From the NCBI GenBank assembly GCA_025453975.1, contig JALOPI010000017.1, positions 32,102 to 96,101 on the forward strand: DNA of 64,000 nucleotides, read 5' to 3'. Shown here piece by piece: positions 1 through 8,116 of the stretch; the stretch's first letter is position 1, and the number at the start of each line of letters is the position of its first letter. The notes beneath the pieces were generated by a model. That model was not told where the DNA came from and made no database searches. It saw nothing but the letters and a program-made list of their open reading frames with translations. A program made the translations under genes and the position numbers. Source of the DNA: Syntrophobacteraceae bacterium (GTDB taxonomy: Bacteria; Desulfobacterota; Syntrophobacteria; Syntrophobacterales; Syntrophobacteraceae).

Positions 1-1
1 C

Positions 2-202
2 GAGGTGGATGAGTCCGTGGTCATGGACCATGTGGAGATCGGCCGCGACTGCAGGATCAAGAAGGCCATCATCGACAAGCACAACTTCATTCCGCCCGGG
101 ACTCACATCGGCATCGATCCCCAGGAGGACCGCAAACAGTTCGAGGTGACCCCCCGGGGAATCACCGTGGTCCCCAAGGGGTATTTTTCCCGGGAAGCCT
201 GA
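2..202 (+). CDS. glgC: Glucose-1-phosphate adenylyltransferase, C-terminal fragment
   Basis: The 5' end is cut by the window edge, leaving about the last 66 residues. GlgC makes ADP-glucose from glucose-1-phosphate and ATP for glycogen synthesis in the cytoplasm. The visible part is the end of the left-handed beta-helix domain: hexapeptide-like turns ([20 protein letters not shown]), then GTHIGIDP and the closing segment ITVVPKGYF typical of GlgC C-termini. The first GTG (5-7) is an internal Val, not a start. It converges on gatA, with a REP-like palindrome between them. No other glycogen gene lies in the window. Confidence 0.88.
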   Translation, partial: EVDESVVMDHVEIGRDCRIKKAIIDKHNFIPPGTHIGIDPQEDRKQFEVTPRGITVVPKGYFSREA

Positions 203-242
203 GTCCCTTTCAGGCGGACGACGAGGCAGGATCCCAGATTTG

Positions 243-323
243 TGCAGGTTGGGTTGAGCGATGGCGAAACCCAACATGGCTCGCGGCCGGTGCTGGGCTT
301 CACTTGGTTCAACCCAACCTGCA
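243..323. repeat. REP-like palindromic element between glgC and gatA
   Basis: The outer arms are a perfect 15-bp inverted repeat (TGCAGGTTGGGTTGA at 243-257 against 309-323). Inside the left half is a second hairpin, GTTGGGTT (248-255) with AACCCAAC (268-275), and the right half holds a weaker copy. This GTTGGGTT/AACCCAAC pattern is like intergenic REP/BIME elements seen in many bacteria. It sits between convergent genes and could form a strong hairpin in either transcript. No RAYT transposase is seen in the window. Confidence 0.6.
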
Positions 324-371
324 ACTTGTCTCCACTCATTGAGAAGATATTTTGTCGGAATGGCGCCGCCT

Positions 372-1812
372 CTAAAGCTCCGGCCGTGCCAGGTGGTGGT
401 CCGTGTGCTGCTCGAACTGGTGGGCGATTCGGAGCACCAGGTCTTCCCTCAGGTGGGGGCCGAGGATCTGCTTCGCTGGAGAGGCCGCAAGGGATCGAAA
501 TCCCGGGAATTCCCGCCAGGCTCGCCGGCAGTGTCAGCACGTCGCTCAGGTACATCTGGAGGGGATCGTCGGACTTCTCGCCGATCTTGAAAGCCGGGAT
601 GGGGGCCACGGGGGCCAGGAGGGCGTCGCATCGCTCGAAGGCATCCAGGAAATCCTGTCGAATCAGGGTGCGGACCTGGGAAGCCTTCCGGTAATAGGCG
701 TCGTAGTAGCCGGCCGAAAGGACGTAGGTCCCCAGCATGATCCGGCGCTTCACTTCGGTGCCGAAGCCTTCGGAGCGGCTCCGGCGGTACATGGTCATGA
801 GGTCCCGTGCATCGGGGGCACGCAGGCCGTATTTCACACCGTCGTAGCGCGCCAGATTGGAGCTGGCCTCGGCGGGGGCGATGATGTAATAGGCGGCCAC
901 CCCGTACTGGGTGTGAGGGAGGGAGACCTCCATGAGCTCGGCCCCCAGCTCTTCACACTTCCGGATGGCTGTCCGCACGACGGCTTCCACGTCGGGGTGC
1001 ATGCCCTCGACGAAGTATTCTCTCGGGATGCCGAGACGGAGCCCTTTCATGGGCTCCCGCAGAGCGGCCCGATAGTCGGGCACGGGCAGCTCGATGGAGG
1101 TGGAATCACGCTGGTCGTGGCCGGCCATGACCTGGAGGAGCAGGGCGGCATCCTCCACGTCCCGGGTGATGGGGCCGATCTGATCCAGGGAGGAGGCAAA
1201 AGCCACGAGACCGAATCGCGAGACCCGGCCGTACGTGGGCTTGAGCCCCACGACTCCACAGAATGAGGCGGGCTGGCGGATGGAGCCCCCCGTGTCGGTG
1301 CCCAGGGATCCCGCGCACAGGTCCGCCGCCACCGCCGCGGCCGAGCCTCCACTGGACCCTCCGGGAACGCGGTCGGTGCTCCAGGGATTGCGGGTGGGGC
1401 CGAACCCCGAATTCTCCGTGGAGGACCCCATGGCGAACTCGTCCATGTTGACCTTGCCGAGGAAGATGGCTCCGGCGGCCCTCAGCTTTTCGATGACCGT
1501 TCCGTCGTAGGGGGGAAGGAAGCCTTCCAGAATCCGGGAGCCGCAGGTGGTGCAAACGCCCCGGGTACAGATGACGTCCTTGATGGCCAGGGGAATGCCC
1601 GCCAGGGGCAGGGATTCCAGATCATCGCGCCGCTGATCCAACCGCTCCGCCTCGCGAAGCGCCGTTTCGGCCTGTATGGCGAGATAGGCGTGCAGATGGC
1701 CGTCCCATCTCTCGATACGATCGAGATAATGCAGGGTGAGCTCCCTGGCGCCGATCTCCCTGCGAAGGAGACGGTCTCGCAGCTCGTGTATGGTCATGGA
1801 GGTTGGGTCCAT
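372..1812 (-). CDS. gatA: Asp/Glu-tRNA(Asn/Gln) amidotransferase subunit A, frameshifted near its 3' end
   Basis: GatA hydrolyses glutamine and supplies ammonia to amidate Asp-tRNA(Asn) or Glu-tRNA(Gln). The amidase-signature triad is visible: Lys78, cis-Ser153 in GGSSGGS, and Ser177 in DTGGS. Start at 1812 (MDPTS) has an AAAGGAAA ribosome site; a second Met lies at 1797. The frame reads normally to IPCGLSSE, then breaks near 470. The expected GLPVGLQILGP motif is missing roughly 17 bp, and its remainder ([13 protein letters not shown]) continues in another frame to a TAG at 372-374. Without a shift, translation runs in nonsense to 103. Joined length would be about 480 aa, normal for GatA. 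This is either a real mutation or a sequence error. gatC lies upstream; gatB is not in the window. Confidence 0.85.
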
Positions 1813-1975
1813 CACAGGATTTCCTTTGCTGGAGTCTCTCTGGCCCATGCTCTCGGCTCTCCCGCATCCCAGGGGGGCACGCAAGGGGGGCCGCGATGAA
1901 AGGGGCGATGCCGGATGGCGAGGTGTCGGGGGGATCCGTGGATCCGACGGACCCCGGCGTCCCGCCATTCGGTGG

Positions 1976-2266
1976 TCAGATGATCTTCGGGACGATGAAG
2001 CTGCTTTGATCCGTCTCCGGAGCATTGGCCAGGGCGGCCTCCCGGTGGAGAGAGCCCAGCACCCGGTCGGGGCGGAGCACATTCCGGTTCTGGATGGCAT
2101 GGGTGGTGGGGGCGACGTGGGACGTGTCCACCTGGCCCAAGGCATCCACGTACTCCAGGATGCTGTTCATCTGCTCCGTCATGAGCGCTTCGTCGGCCTC
2201 GGACAAATCCAGCCGGGCCAGCTGCGCCACGTGACGGACTTCTTCCCGGGTGATTTTACCTGGCAT
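1976..2266 (-). CDS. gatC: Asp/Glu-tRNA(Asn/Gln) amidotransferase subunit C
   Basis: The 96-aa product is the size of GatC, the small subunit that holds GatA and GatB together in the transamidosome. The N-terminus ([19 protein letters not shown]) and the middle stretch ([22 protein letters not shown]) are characteristic. The start at 2266 follows AAGGAAG. It begins 4 bases after the upstream HELIH-protein gene ends and precedes gatA by 163 bases, so the three are probably co-transcribed. Confidence 0.93.
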   Translation of the reverse strand: MPGKITREEVRHVAQLARLDLSEADEALMTEQMNSILEYVDALGQVDTSHVAPTTHAIQNRNVLRPDRVLGSLHREAALANAPETDQSSFIVPKII

Positions 2267-2270
2267 GGTC

Positions 2271-2954
2271 CTATCTTCCTTGCTGGGGGGAGGCCCCCTC
2301 GGGCACCCCGTGAAAGGTCTCCATGGTGCGGCAGTCCCTGAAGGCTCCCAGGACCTCCTGGATGCCAGTGCCCCTGCAGTTTGCCAGCACCTGGAAAGTG
2401 AGATCGTGCACTCTCGCCTCCTCCAGCTCCTGCTCGCCGGGGGTGGCGTCAAAACGCTGGATGAACCGGGCAAAGCGGATCACGTGAATGAGCTCATGGC
2501 TGATGATGTAAACGGCCAGAGCCTGCAGACCGATCTGAGGATCCCGCCGGGCTGCCTTGCGGATGACGTGGTCCTGAAGGCATATCTTGAAATAATCCCC
2601 GGGGTTGCCACCCCTCAACTTCTGGTCCGGGCACCGGAGGTATCGCCGGATCTGGGCGAAAGCCGAATCGGTGATCTCCTCCGGCGTCAAGTCCGACAGG
2701 GAGCGAATGTCGTAGCGGTATCGCTTCCAGTCCGAAGTGGAGATCTTGTAATGATTGCTGACAAGATCTTCCGCGATTTCAATAGCGTGCTCCAGCGCCT
2801 GGATTTCGTGAAGGTCGAAAGGGACCCTGGTCACGTTCGAGCCCGCGTCGCCATGGAGCTTCGCATCCGCCGAAGGGGCTGCATGCCAGCTCGGCCCAGG
2901 GGCGCGGAGCCCGGCGGAGGCGACGGGCTCGATGGGGATTCGATGGAGCTTCAT
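2271..2954 (-). CDS. Conserved hypothetical protein with an HELIH metalloprotease-like motif
   Basis: The protein is 227 aa from the Met at 2954; a longer reading to 3071 has poor, Arg/Pro-rich sequence. The N-terminal 40 residues are low in conservation signals. The rest is mostly helical and soluble, with IISHELIHVIRFARF near residues 151-165. HELIH fits the HExxH zinc-binding pattern, and a Glu-rich stretch (EQELEEARVHD) some 20 residues later could give the third ligand. No signal peptide is seen. It sits 4 bases upstream of gatC and downstream of the carbonic anhydrase gene, in the same direction. I do not recognise a named family; peptidase activity is inferred only from the motif. Confidence 0.72.
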   Translation of the reverse strand: MKLHRIPIEPVASAGLRAPGPSWHAAPSADAKLHGDAGSNVTRVPFDLHEIQALEHAIEIAEDLVSNHYKISTSDWKRYRYDIRSLSDLTPEEITDSAFAQIRRYLRCPDQKLRGGNPGDYFKICLQDHVIRKAARRDPQIGLQALAVYIISHELIHVIRFARFIQRFDATPGEQELEEARVHDLTFQVLANCRGTGIQEVLGAFRDCRTMETFHGVPEGASPQQGR

Positions 2955-3045
2955 GGATGAAAACGGGTACCCCTGTGCTCGGGTGGGTGCGGTTTTCGGC
3001 TCTTCCCGCGAGGTGGCCGCCGGCCGCGCGCACAGTCCTCCATGG

Positions 3046-3765
3046 CTACTGGGCCGCCAGCGTCTTTTCATTGGGATGGGAGCCCAGCCAGGTCACCTTG
3101 CCCTGCTCGAGGTCATAAATGGCAGCCACCACTTTGACTTTGCCGTCGCGCACTCTTTTTCGGATCGCTTCACTGTTTTCGAGGATGTCCTCGATGGCCT
3201 GCCAGGCGTTTTCCTTGACGGCTTCCTCCACCAGCGCATCCCCGGCCATCTGGGGATGCGCGGCCTTGGCGCGGGCTACGGCGGGCATGATATTATCCAC
3301 CAGCTGGGGAATGCTGCCATGCACCTCCGCTTTTTGGGCCACGGCCGTCACCGCGCCGCATCGCGTGTGGCCGAGCACCAGGAGGACGGGCGTTCCCAGG
3401 TGATCCACTCCGTATTCCATGGAGCCGATCTCATCGACGTCAGCCACGTTTCCGGCAACTCGGATCACGAAAAGATCGCCGATGCCGCTGTCGAAGAGCA
3501 CCTCGACGGGTACCCTCGAGTCGGAGCAGCTCAGAATGGTGGCGAAGGGCTTCTGCCCCTTGGCAACCGTCTCCTTGCGCCGGTCGGCACCCTGGTTGGG
3601 GTGCTTGACGGTCCCTCCCGCATAGCGATCATTGCCCTCCCTGAGCTGGCTCAGAGCCTGGTCCGGGGAGATTCCGGCCCCTTCACCGGAAGCCCAGGGC
3701 AGGGAAGGACTCCACAACAGCAGAGAAATCATGATGATCATCCAGCAAGAATGCCTCACCCTCAT
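3046..3765 (-). CDS. Beta-class carbonic anhydrase, exported
   Basis: It interconverts CO2 and bicarbonate. The zinc and active-site residues of the beta class are present: Cys80, Asp82 and Arg84 in LSCSDSRV, then His133 and Cys136 in LGHTRCGAV. The first 26 residues form a signal peptide (basic MRVRHSCW, then the hydrophobic MIIMISLLLWSPSLP, then WASG), so it should act in the periplasm. Start 3765 is chosen because AGGAGG lies 6 bases upstream; an earlier start at 3789 has no such site. Length (239 aa) is normal. It heads a leftward run ending in gatA. The 3' end lies upstream of the HELIH gene by about 90 bases. Confidence 0.92.
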   Translation of the reverse strand: MRVRHSCWMIIMISLLLWSPSLPWASGEGAGISPDQALSQLREGNDRYAGGTVKHPNQGADRRKETVAKGQKPFATILSCSDSRVPVEVLFDSGIGDLFVIRVAGNVADVDEIGSMEYGVDHLGTPVLLVLGHTRCGAVTAVAQKAEVHGSIPQLVDNIMPAVARAKAAHPQMAGDALVEEAVKENAWQAIEDILENSEAIRKRVRDGKVKVVAAIYDLEQGKVTWLGSHPNEKTLAAQ

Positions 3766-3877
3766 TATGTCCTCCTGCGTCTCGATCATTGGTCAATAGT
3801 GCTCCCCATCCACGCTTCACATCCATCTCACGCGCCGAATCCCCTTCTTCTACTAGAAACTCCTTCACGAATCAAAT

Positions 3878-3901
3878 GGTCTGTCCGTTTCTGGACGGAC
3901 C
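3878..3901. repeat. Hairpin in the carbonic anhydrase leader region
   Basis: GGTCTGTCC (3878-3886) pairs with GGACGGACC (3893-3901) across a 6-base loop, with one G-U type mismatch. It lies between the leftward carbonic anhydrase gene and the rightward promoter at 3924. There is no U-tract on either strand, so it is not a typical terminator. An operator or a leader hairpin are both possible. Confidence 0.35.
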
Positions 3902-3923
3902 CGGGCCGCAAGCGCATTTCAGT

Positions 3924-3952
3924 TTGAATGATGGTTTTAGGTTTGATATAAG
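3924..3952 (+). promoter_or_regulatory. Sigma-70-type promoter
   Basis: TTGAAT (3924-3929) and TATAAG (3947-3952) are 17 bases apart inside an AT-rich patch that stands out from the GC-rich surroundings. It points at the small gene starting at 4100 and would give a leader of about 140 bases. Confidence 0.5.
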
Positions 3953-4099
3953 TTTCAATAATTGACTGGTTGCGGTTAGAGGCCGATTCGGGGGGAGACG
4001 GATGCGGTGCGCGGCCCGACGGGGGCAAAAGGCGGGCAGCGCCGGTCCCGACGGCATCCATGGGTGGAACGGGGCGTCAGACGCGGTGGGAGAGAGGAC

Positions 4100-4321
4100 A
4101 TGAAGCAGCTCAGCTTGTTCCAGGTCGAGGGTGGAGTTGCTCCTCGAGAGAGCGCATCCAATGGCAGATTCACGCAGTATGTCGAAAACCAGGCCTGCCG
4201 GATGGAGCAGTGTGGATGGGTCGAGGAAGCCACCAACCTCAGACGCTGGGCCAGAGAGCTTCGGGCCGGAGACGTCGAGTCCGGTTACGTGGTGCAGGAG
4301 CCCTTGCTGCCCAGGAGCTGA
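4100..4321 (+). CDS. Small hypothetical protein (73 aa)
   Basis: The start at 4100 follows GAGAGGAC. The product begins MKQLSLFQVEGG and contains a Trp/Arg-rich helix-like middle (CRMEQCGWVEEATNLRRWAREL). It has no signal peptide, membrane segment or known domain that I recognise. A sigma-70-like promoter lies upstream at 3924-3952, which supports expression. It converges on the SagB-type gene. Confidence 0.55.
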   Translation: MKQLSLFQVEGGVAPRESASNGRFTQYVENQACRMEQCGWVEEATNLRRWARELRAGDVESGYVVQEPLLPRS

Positions 4322-4445
4322 AGGCTCGGCCCGTGAGTGAGGGTAACCACTGATCACAACAACGGATCACGCTCGGCCCGGCCCGAGGTGTTCCGCGTGG
4401 ATCGGTTGATGGGCGCTCCAGGGGGTGGGGTGCCTGGCCGCCGGT

Positions 4446-6077
4446 TCACCCAGGGTACGCCGGGAGGGTGGTGAGCCTGTCGTCCTCGATGGGGCCTCCC
4501 ACCGTCAGGTGATAGAGGTCCTGGTATCTGCGGGACTTCAAGCCCAGCAGATGGTGCATGGGGTCGTCGAAGTAGCAGCCGATGCCCGTCGCCCGCAGTC
4601 CCGCCGCTTCCGCTTCGAGATAGAGCATCTGGCCGATCAGGCCGCATTCCCAGAAAAGCCTCGGATAGAACCACGGACCTCGATCCTGGAGCGGACCTTC
4701 AAACTCCGCGATCATCCCCGTGCTGAAGCAGCCGGCCCCGGCAATGTCCTGGAAGCATGAGATCTGGGCGGCGGCCTGTCTAAGGTCTCCCTCCAGGAGC
4801 TGAAAGAGGAGAAGCTCCTGGGGACATTCGGGGGGACGATTCCAGAGGAAGTCCCCGCGCATCGCCTCACGGAGATCGGGAAGGGCTTCGGCCGTGGAGG
4901 GGAGCATGTAGAGCCCTGGGCTCAGGCCGTCCACCCTGTGTACAAATAGAGCCAGGTGAGCCTGCGGGGACCAGGGCAGCACGGCGTGGGGCCCCTGGCG
5001 CCGGGTCGGGACCGCCCGCCGCAGCATTCTGAAAAAGGCTGATGCCGACATGCGGGTGGCCCCGTCCATGGAAACGGCGCTCCGCCTCTGGAGCGCCAGA
5101 TGGCTCAGGAGAAGGCCGGGTCGGACGTCGGGACCAGGCTCCTCTTGGCTCCAGGGCAGGCTTTCCATGGCGCTCGGGGTGGCCGGCTTGCGGGAGGCCC
5201 GCGCCACGGCCTCGATGATCTCCCATTTGGCGTGGTCCGGGCTCAGCTCATTGGGCCTGCCCTGCCAGGCCAGGCTCTCGAGGACGGCTCCGTCGGGAAT
5301 CTCGAGCTTCGGGATGGCATCCTCGTCGGTCTGTCGGGTCTGGATGAGGATCAGCCCGTCGGCATGCTCGGCTTCGGGTCCCGAGGGATGCGGGAGTCCC
5401 AGGAGGGCTCCCACGGCCTCCGTGCCCGGTCCATCCAGGAGCCGGGCTTTCCAGCCCAGGCCCGAGGCTGCAAGACCAATGGCTGCCAGGGCATGCCCCA
5501 CATCCAGCTGGCAGTATCGATAGGCCCGCTCGCCATATTTCCAGGACTCACGCCAGTGGATCGAGGAAATCCCCATGAGGAGGCTCCCGGGAGGAAGCCC
5601 GGCCGTCATCCCCTTCCAGATCTCGGCGGGCAGGACGGCCCGCCGCTCCAGCCCATGCTCCCGTGGAGCATAGTGGTAAACACCTGGCTCATCGCTCAGG
5701 CCGTGAACGGGACCGGTGACGAGATAGCCTTCGGTGGGATGCAGGTTGCCGCTGGACGGGTTGACGCGGAGGGCCCATGCCGTCCCTCCGGCCTGTTTCC
5801 AGGCGGAGAGAGCCAGGCTGTGCCGGAGCAGCCATGAGACGGATCTGGAATTCAGGGGAGCCGCTGGAATCCTACCCCACGTCAAGGCATGGTCATAAAG
5901 GGGGTCCTGAATTTCCGCCGGTGAAGGGTCCAGGGGAATCAGGGGGGCGCCGTGGTAGCGTCTGAAGGGGTCCGGCTGGGTGGCCCAGTCCAGATGGCCC
6001 GGTCCCCGGGCATACCGCTTGAATCCGTGCTTGGTGGCTTCATGATAGTCGAATACCACTTCGAGATCCCCGACCAT
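4446..6077 (-). CDS. SagB-type dehydrogenase with two nitroreductase domains
   Basis: The 543-aa protein has two nitroreductase-like FMN domains in tandem. The first half has RSVSWLLRHSLALSAWK and NPSSGNLHPTEGYL, the latter the typical SagB/nitroreductase signature. The second half repeats the pattern in weaker form (RRSAVSMDGATRMSASAF, later ATGIGCYFDDPMHHLLGL). SagB proteins oxidise azolines to azoles in ribosomal peptide maturation, but many stand-alone homologues have unknown substrates. No precursor peptide gene is adjacent; the only YcaO gene is 11 kb away and not clearly linked. The start at 6077 follows AGGAG. No signal peptide. Family call is firm; the substrate is unknown. Confidence 0.85.
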   Translation of the reverse strand: MVGDLEVVFDYHEATKHGFKRYARGPGHLDWATQPDPFRRYHGAPLIPLDPSPAEIQDPLYDHALTWGRIPAAPLNSRSVSWLLRHSLALSAWKQAGGTAWALRVNPSSGNLHPTEGYLVTGPVHGLSDEPGVYHYAPREHGLERRAVLPAEIWKGMTAGLPPGSLLMGISSIHWRESWKYGERAYRYCQLDVGHALAAIGLAASGLGWKARLLDGPGTEAVGALLGLPHPSGPEAEHADGLILIQTRQTDEDAIPKLEIPDGAVLESLAWQGRPNELSPDHAKWEIIEAVARASRKPATPSAMESLPWSQEEPGPDVRPGLLLSHLALQRRSAVSMDGATRMSASAFFRMLRRAVPTRRQGPHAVLPWSPQAHLALFVHRVDGLSPGLYMLPSTAEALPDLREAMRGDFLWNRPPECPQELLLFQLLEGDLRQAAAQISCFQDIAGAGCFSTGMIAEFEGPLQDRGPWFYPRLFWECGLIGQMLYLEAEAAGLRATGIGCYFDDPMHHLLGLKSRRYQDLYHLTVGGPIEDDRLTTLPAYPG

Positions 6078-6208
6078 GACTCGCAGCTCCTGATGTGAGG
6101 CGTTACCTGTCCCTGGAAGTCGGGCTGCGACTCGGGGTGGGCATGAGTCCCCTATCGGACCGTGGCCCAACCTCTTCGGCCTTCGATGGGCATTGGGGAG
6201 GCACGGTG

Positions 6209-7063
6209 TCAATAGTCCATGGACCGAAGCCTGCGGATCCTCTCCTCCATGGGCGGGTGCGTGCTGAAAAGATTCATCAGGCTGCTTCCCGAAAGGGGAT
6301 TCACGATGAACATGTGGGCCGTCGATGGATTGGCGCCATGCATGGGGATGCGCTCGGACGCCACGGAAAGCTTTTCCAGGGCGCGGGCCAGGGGCTCTCC
6401 ACCGTGGGACAGTCTCGCCCCGGTTTCGTCGGCCAGGTATTCCCTGGACCGGGAGATGGCCATCTGGATCAGCATGGCCGCGATGGGCGCCAGGATGGCC
6501 ATGGCCAGGGCTCCAAGAACCCCGCCGCCTCCGCCTTGCTCGTCGTTGCCGCGAAAACCGCCGAAGATGGCTCCCCACTTGACCATGTTGGCCAGCATCA
6601 TGATGACGCCCGCCAGGGTGGCCGCGATGGAGCTCACCAGGATGTCGTGGTTCTTGATGTGTCCCATTTCATGGGCGATGACCCCTCGCAGCTCCTGGGG
6701 CGTCAGAATGCGGGTGATCCCCTCGGTGACGGCCACGACGGCGTTTTCGGGATTCCGTCCCGTGGCGAAGGCATTGGGGGTGTCCTCGGGGATGACGTAC
6801 AGTCGCGGCATCGGGATCTGAGCTTCCTGAGCCAGCTCGCGCACCATCCGCACCAGGTCGGGAGCCGAATACTCGTCCAGGGGCTGAGCCCGGTACATGG
6901 CGAGGACGATCTTGTCAGAGAACCAGTAGCTGCCGAAGTTCATGACGACGGCGAATACAAAGGCCAGCATCATGCCGGACCGTCCGCCGACGACGCTGCC
7001 GAAAAACAGAATGAGAACCGTCAGCAAGGCCATCAAGAACGTGGTGCGCAATCTCGTGGACAT
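6209..7063 (-). CDS. htpX: Membrane zinc metalloprotease HtpX (M48)
   Basis: HtpX degrades misfolded inner-membrane proteins. The zinc site HEMGH covers residues 131-135, with the third ligand in SREYLADE about 65 residues later. Two N-terminal membrane helices (residues about 8-25 and 30-46) and two more after the zinc site match the family topology. The start at 7063 follows GGAGGAG; the longer reading to 7111 is unlikely. Length 284 aa is usual. It lies 90 bases downstream of the Hsp20 gene in the same direction, so one stress-linked transcript from the promoter at 7672-7700 is plausible. Confidence 0.94.
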   Translation of the reverse strand: MSTRLRTTFLMALLTVLILFFGSVVGGRSGMMLAFVFAVVMNFGSYWFSDKIVLAMYRAQPLDEYSAPDLVRMVRELAQEAQIPMPRLYVIPEDTPNAFATGRNPENAVVAVTEGITRILTPQELRGVIAHEMGHIKNHDILVSSIAATLAGVIMMLANMVKWGAIFGGFRGNDEQGGGGGVLGALAMAILAPIAAMLIQMAISRSREYLADETGARLSHGGEPLARALEKLSVASERIPMHGANPSTAHMFIVNPLSGSSLMNLFSTHPPMEERIRRLRSMDY

Positions 7064-7152
7064 GACTCGTACTCCTCCTGCTATCCGAGTGACCGTGCAT
7101 CGAGGACCCATGAAGCCGTCCCGATGCCGTCGGTCGAAAGTGGCGATTCACT

Positions 7153-7614
7153 CTACTCGGAAAGGACGGGGATTCTACGGGATACCACCGGGGCGCCGGG
7201 CTGCTTTTGAATCCGGATGGTCAGGACGCCGCCCCTGAGCTCGGCTTCGATGCTGTCGTACCGGGCATCTCGAGGCATGAGGACGGCCCGCTCGAATGCG
7301 CCACCGGGCCGCTCGGCCGCGTGGACATTGGAATGGGCGGGATGCGCGGGAAGCTTCCTGATGCCGGAGATCCTCAACATGCCGTCAGTCACCTCTAGGG
7401 AGACCTGATCCGGCCCGACTCCGGGGAGGTCGGCGTGAAGGACCCATAGGTCGGACCCCTCCCAGCAATCCATTAAAGGATTCCACATCTGCTGCTCAGC
7501 TGGAGAGGGCTCGGGCTGAGCCACTGCTTCGGCGAGAGTCTCATGAAACAGCACGTCCATACGCTGCTTCATGGCTTTGAGCTCCTCGATGATGGGATCA
7601 CTCCGAGGCTGCAT
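7153..7614 (-). CDS. Small heat-shock protein, Hsp20/alpha-crystallin family
   Basis: The 153-aa protein has an N-terminal variable arm and a crystallin beta-sandwich: WVLHADLPGVGPDQVSLEV, then GAFERAVLMPRDARYDSIEA and the core GGVLTIRIQK. A C-terminal V/I-x-V/I-like tail (RRIPVLSE) follows. These proteins bind unfolding clients without ATP. The ATG at 7614 follows AGGAGGA; a TTG just upstream is less likely. A strong sigma-70 promoter lies 60-90 bases upstream, with a small hairpin (7657-7670) in the leader. Confidence 0.92.
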   Translation of the reverse strand: MQPRSDPIIEELKAMKQRMDVLFHETLAEAVAQPEPSPAEQQMWNPLMDCWEGSDLWVLHADLPGVGPDQVSLEVTDGMLRISGIRKLPAHPAHSNVHAAERPGGAFERAVLMPRDARYDSIEAELRGGVLTIRIQKQPGAPVVSRRIPVLSE

Positions 7615-7671
7615 CAAGACTTCCTCCTCACGACACCGACGGCATAAAGATAAACTCTGAATTTCTTCAGA

Positions 7672-7700
7672 AAATTAATGAAATGTCCCGGGACTGTCAA
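7672..7700 (-). promoter_or_regulatory. Sigma-70-type promoter of hsp20-htpX
   Basis: On the minus strand TTGACA (7700-7695) is followed after exactly 17 bases by TAATTT (7677-7672). The spacer contains a 10-bp palindrome, GTCCCGGGAC (7685-7694), well placed for a repressor. No CIRCE element was seen. Confidence 0.7.
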
Positions 7701-8116
7701 GGAAGCTTCCACTGGAATTTGAGCTTGTTTGGGAACGACTCACCCCGCCCCGTCCCGGATCGTCCCTGACAGCCTGCCACTCCCAGACGGGTGCTTGAAT
7801 CAGTCCCCCATGGGCTCGAGTCATCTGCGGTTGGGGAGAGCCACCTCGGAGAGTGGGTTCCCCCCCCCCCAGGCCCAGCCTTGGGTGAGACTGGTATTCC
7901 GGGGTGTTGTACGCTAGTATGGCAGCGGCGGCGGGCTGAAGCCAAAGCGGCATCGAGGGGTGCGGGGACCGGGCTCTCCGTCGGAAGCAGCCTGGCCCGG
8001 GAGATGGATCGTGGTGCCACCCGAGCACGTTCTTCAGTGGTGGAATGCCTGGTGGTGAAGGGGCCCCGGAAGGCTCCGGGGAATGAACGGTGAGATCCTC
8101 ATGAGCGGAGGAGCGG
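7701..8116. other. Intergenic region between hsp20 and proS
   Basis: About 415 bases with no convincing ORF. It contains an uninterrupted run of 11 C (7860-7870). AGCGGAGGAGCGG just before 8117 is the proS ribosome site. I see no clear proS promoter. Confidence 0.5.

Noticed and set aside
103..371. Extension of the GatA reading frame to 103
   Set aside because: After residue 450 or so the sequence is Pro/Arg-rich and unlike GatA; the true end lies in another frame at 372.
7860..7870. Run of 11 C as a phase-variable switch
   Set aside because: It is outside any gene and not placed between promoter elements, so no switch can be argued.
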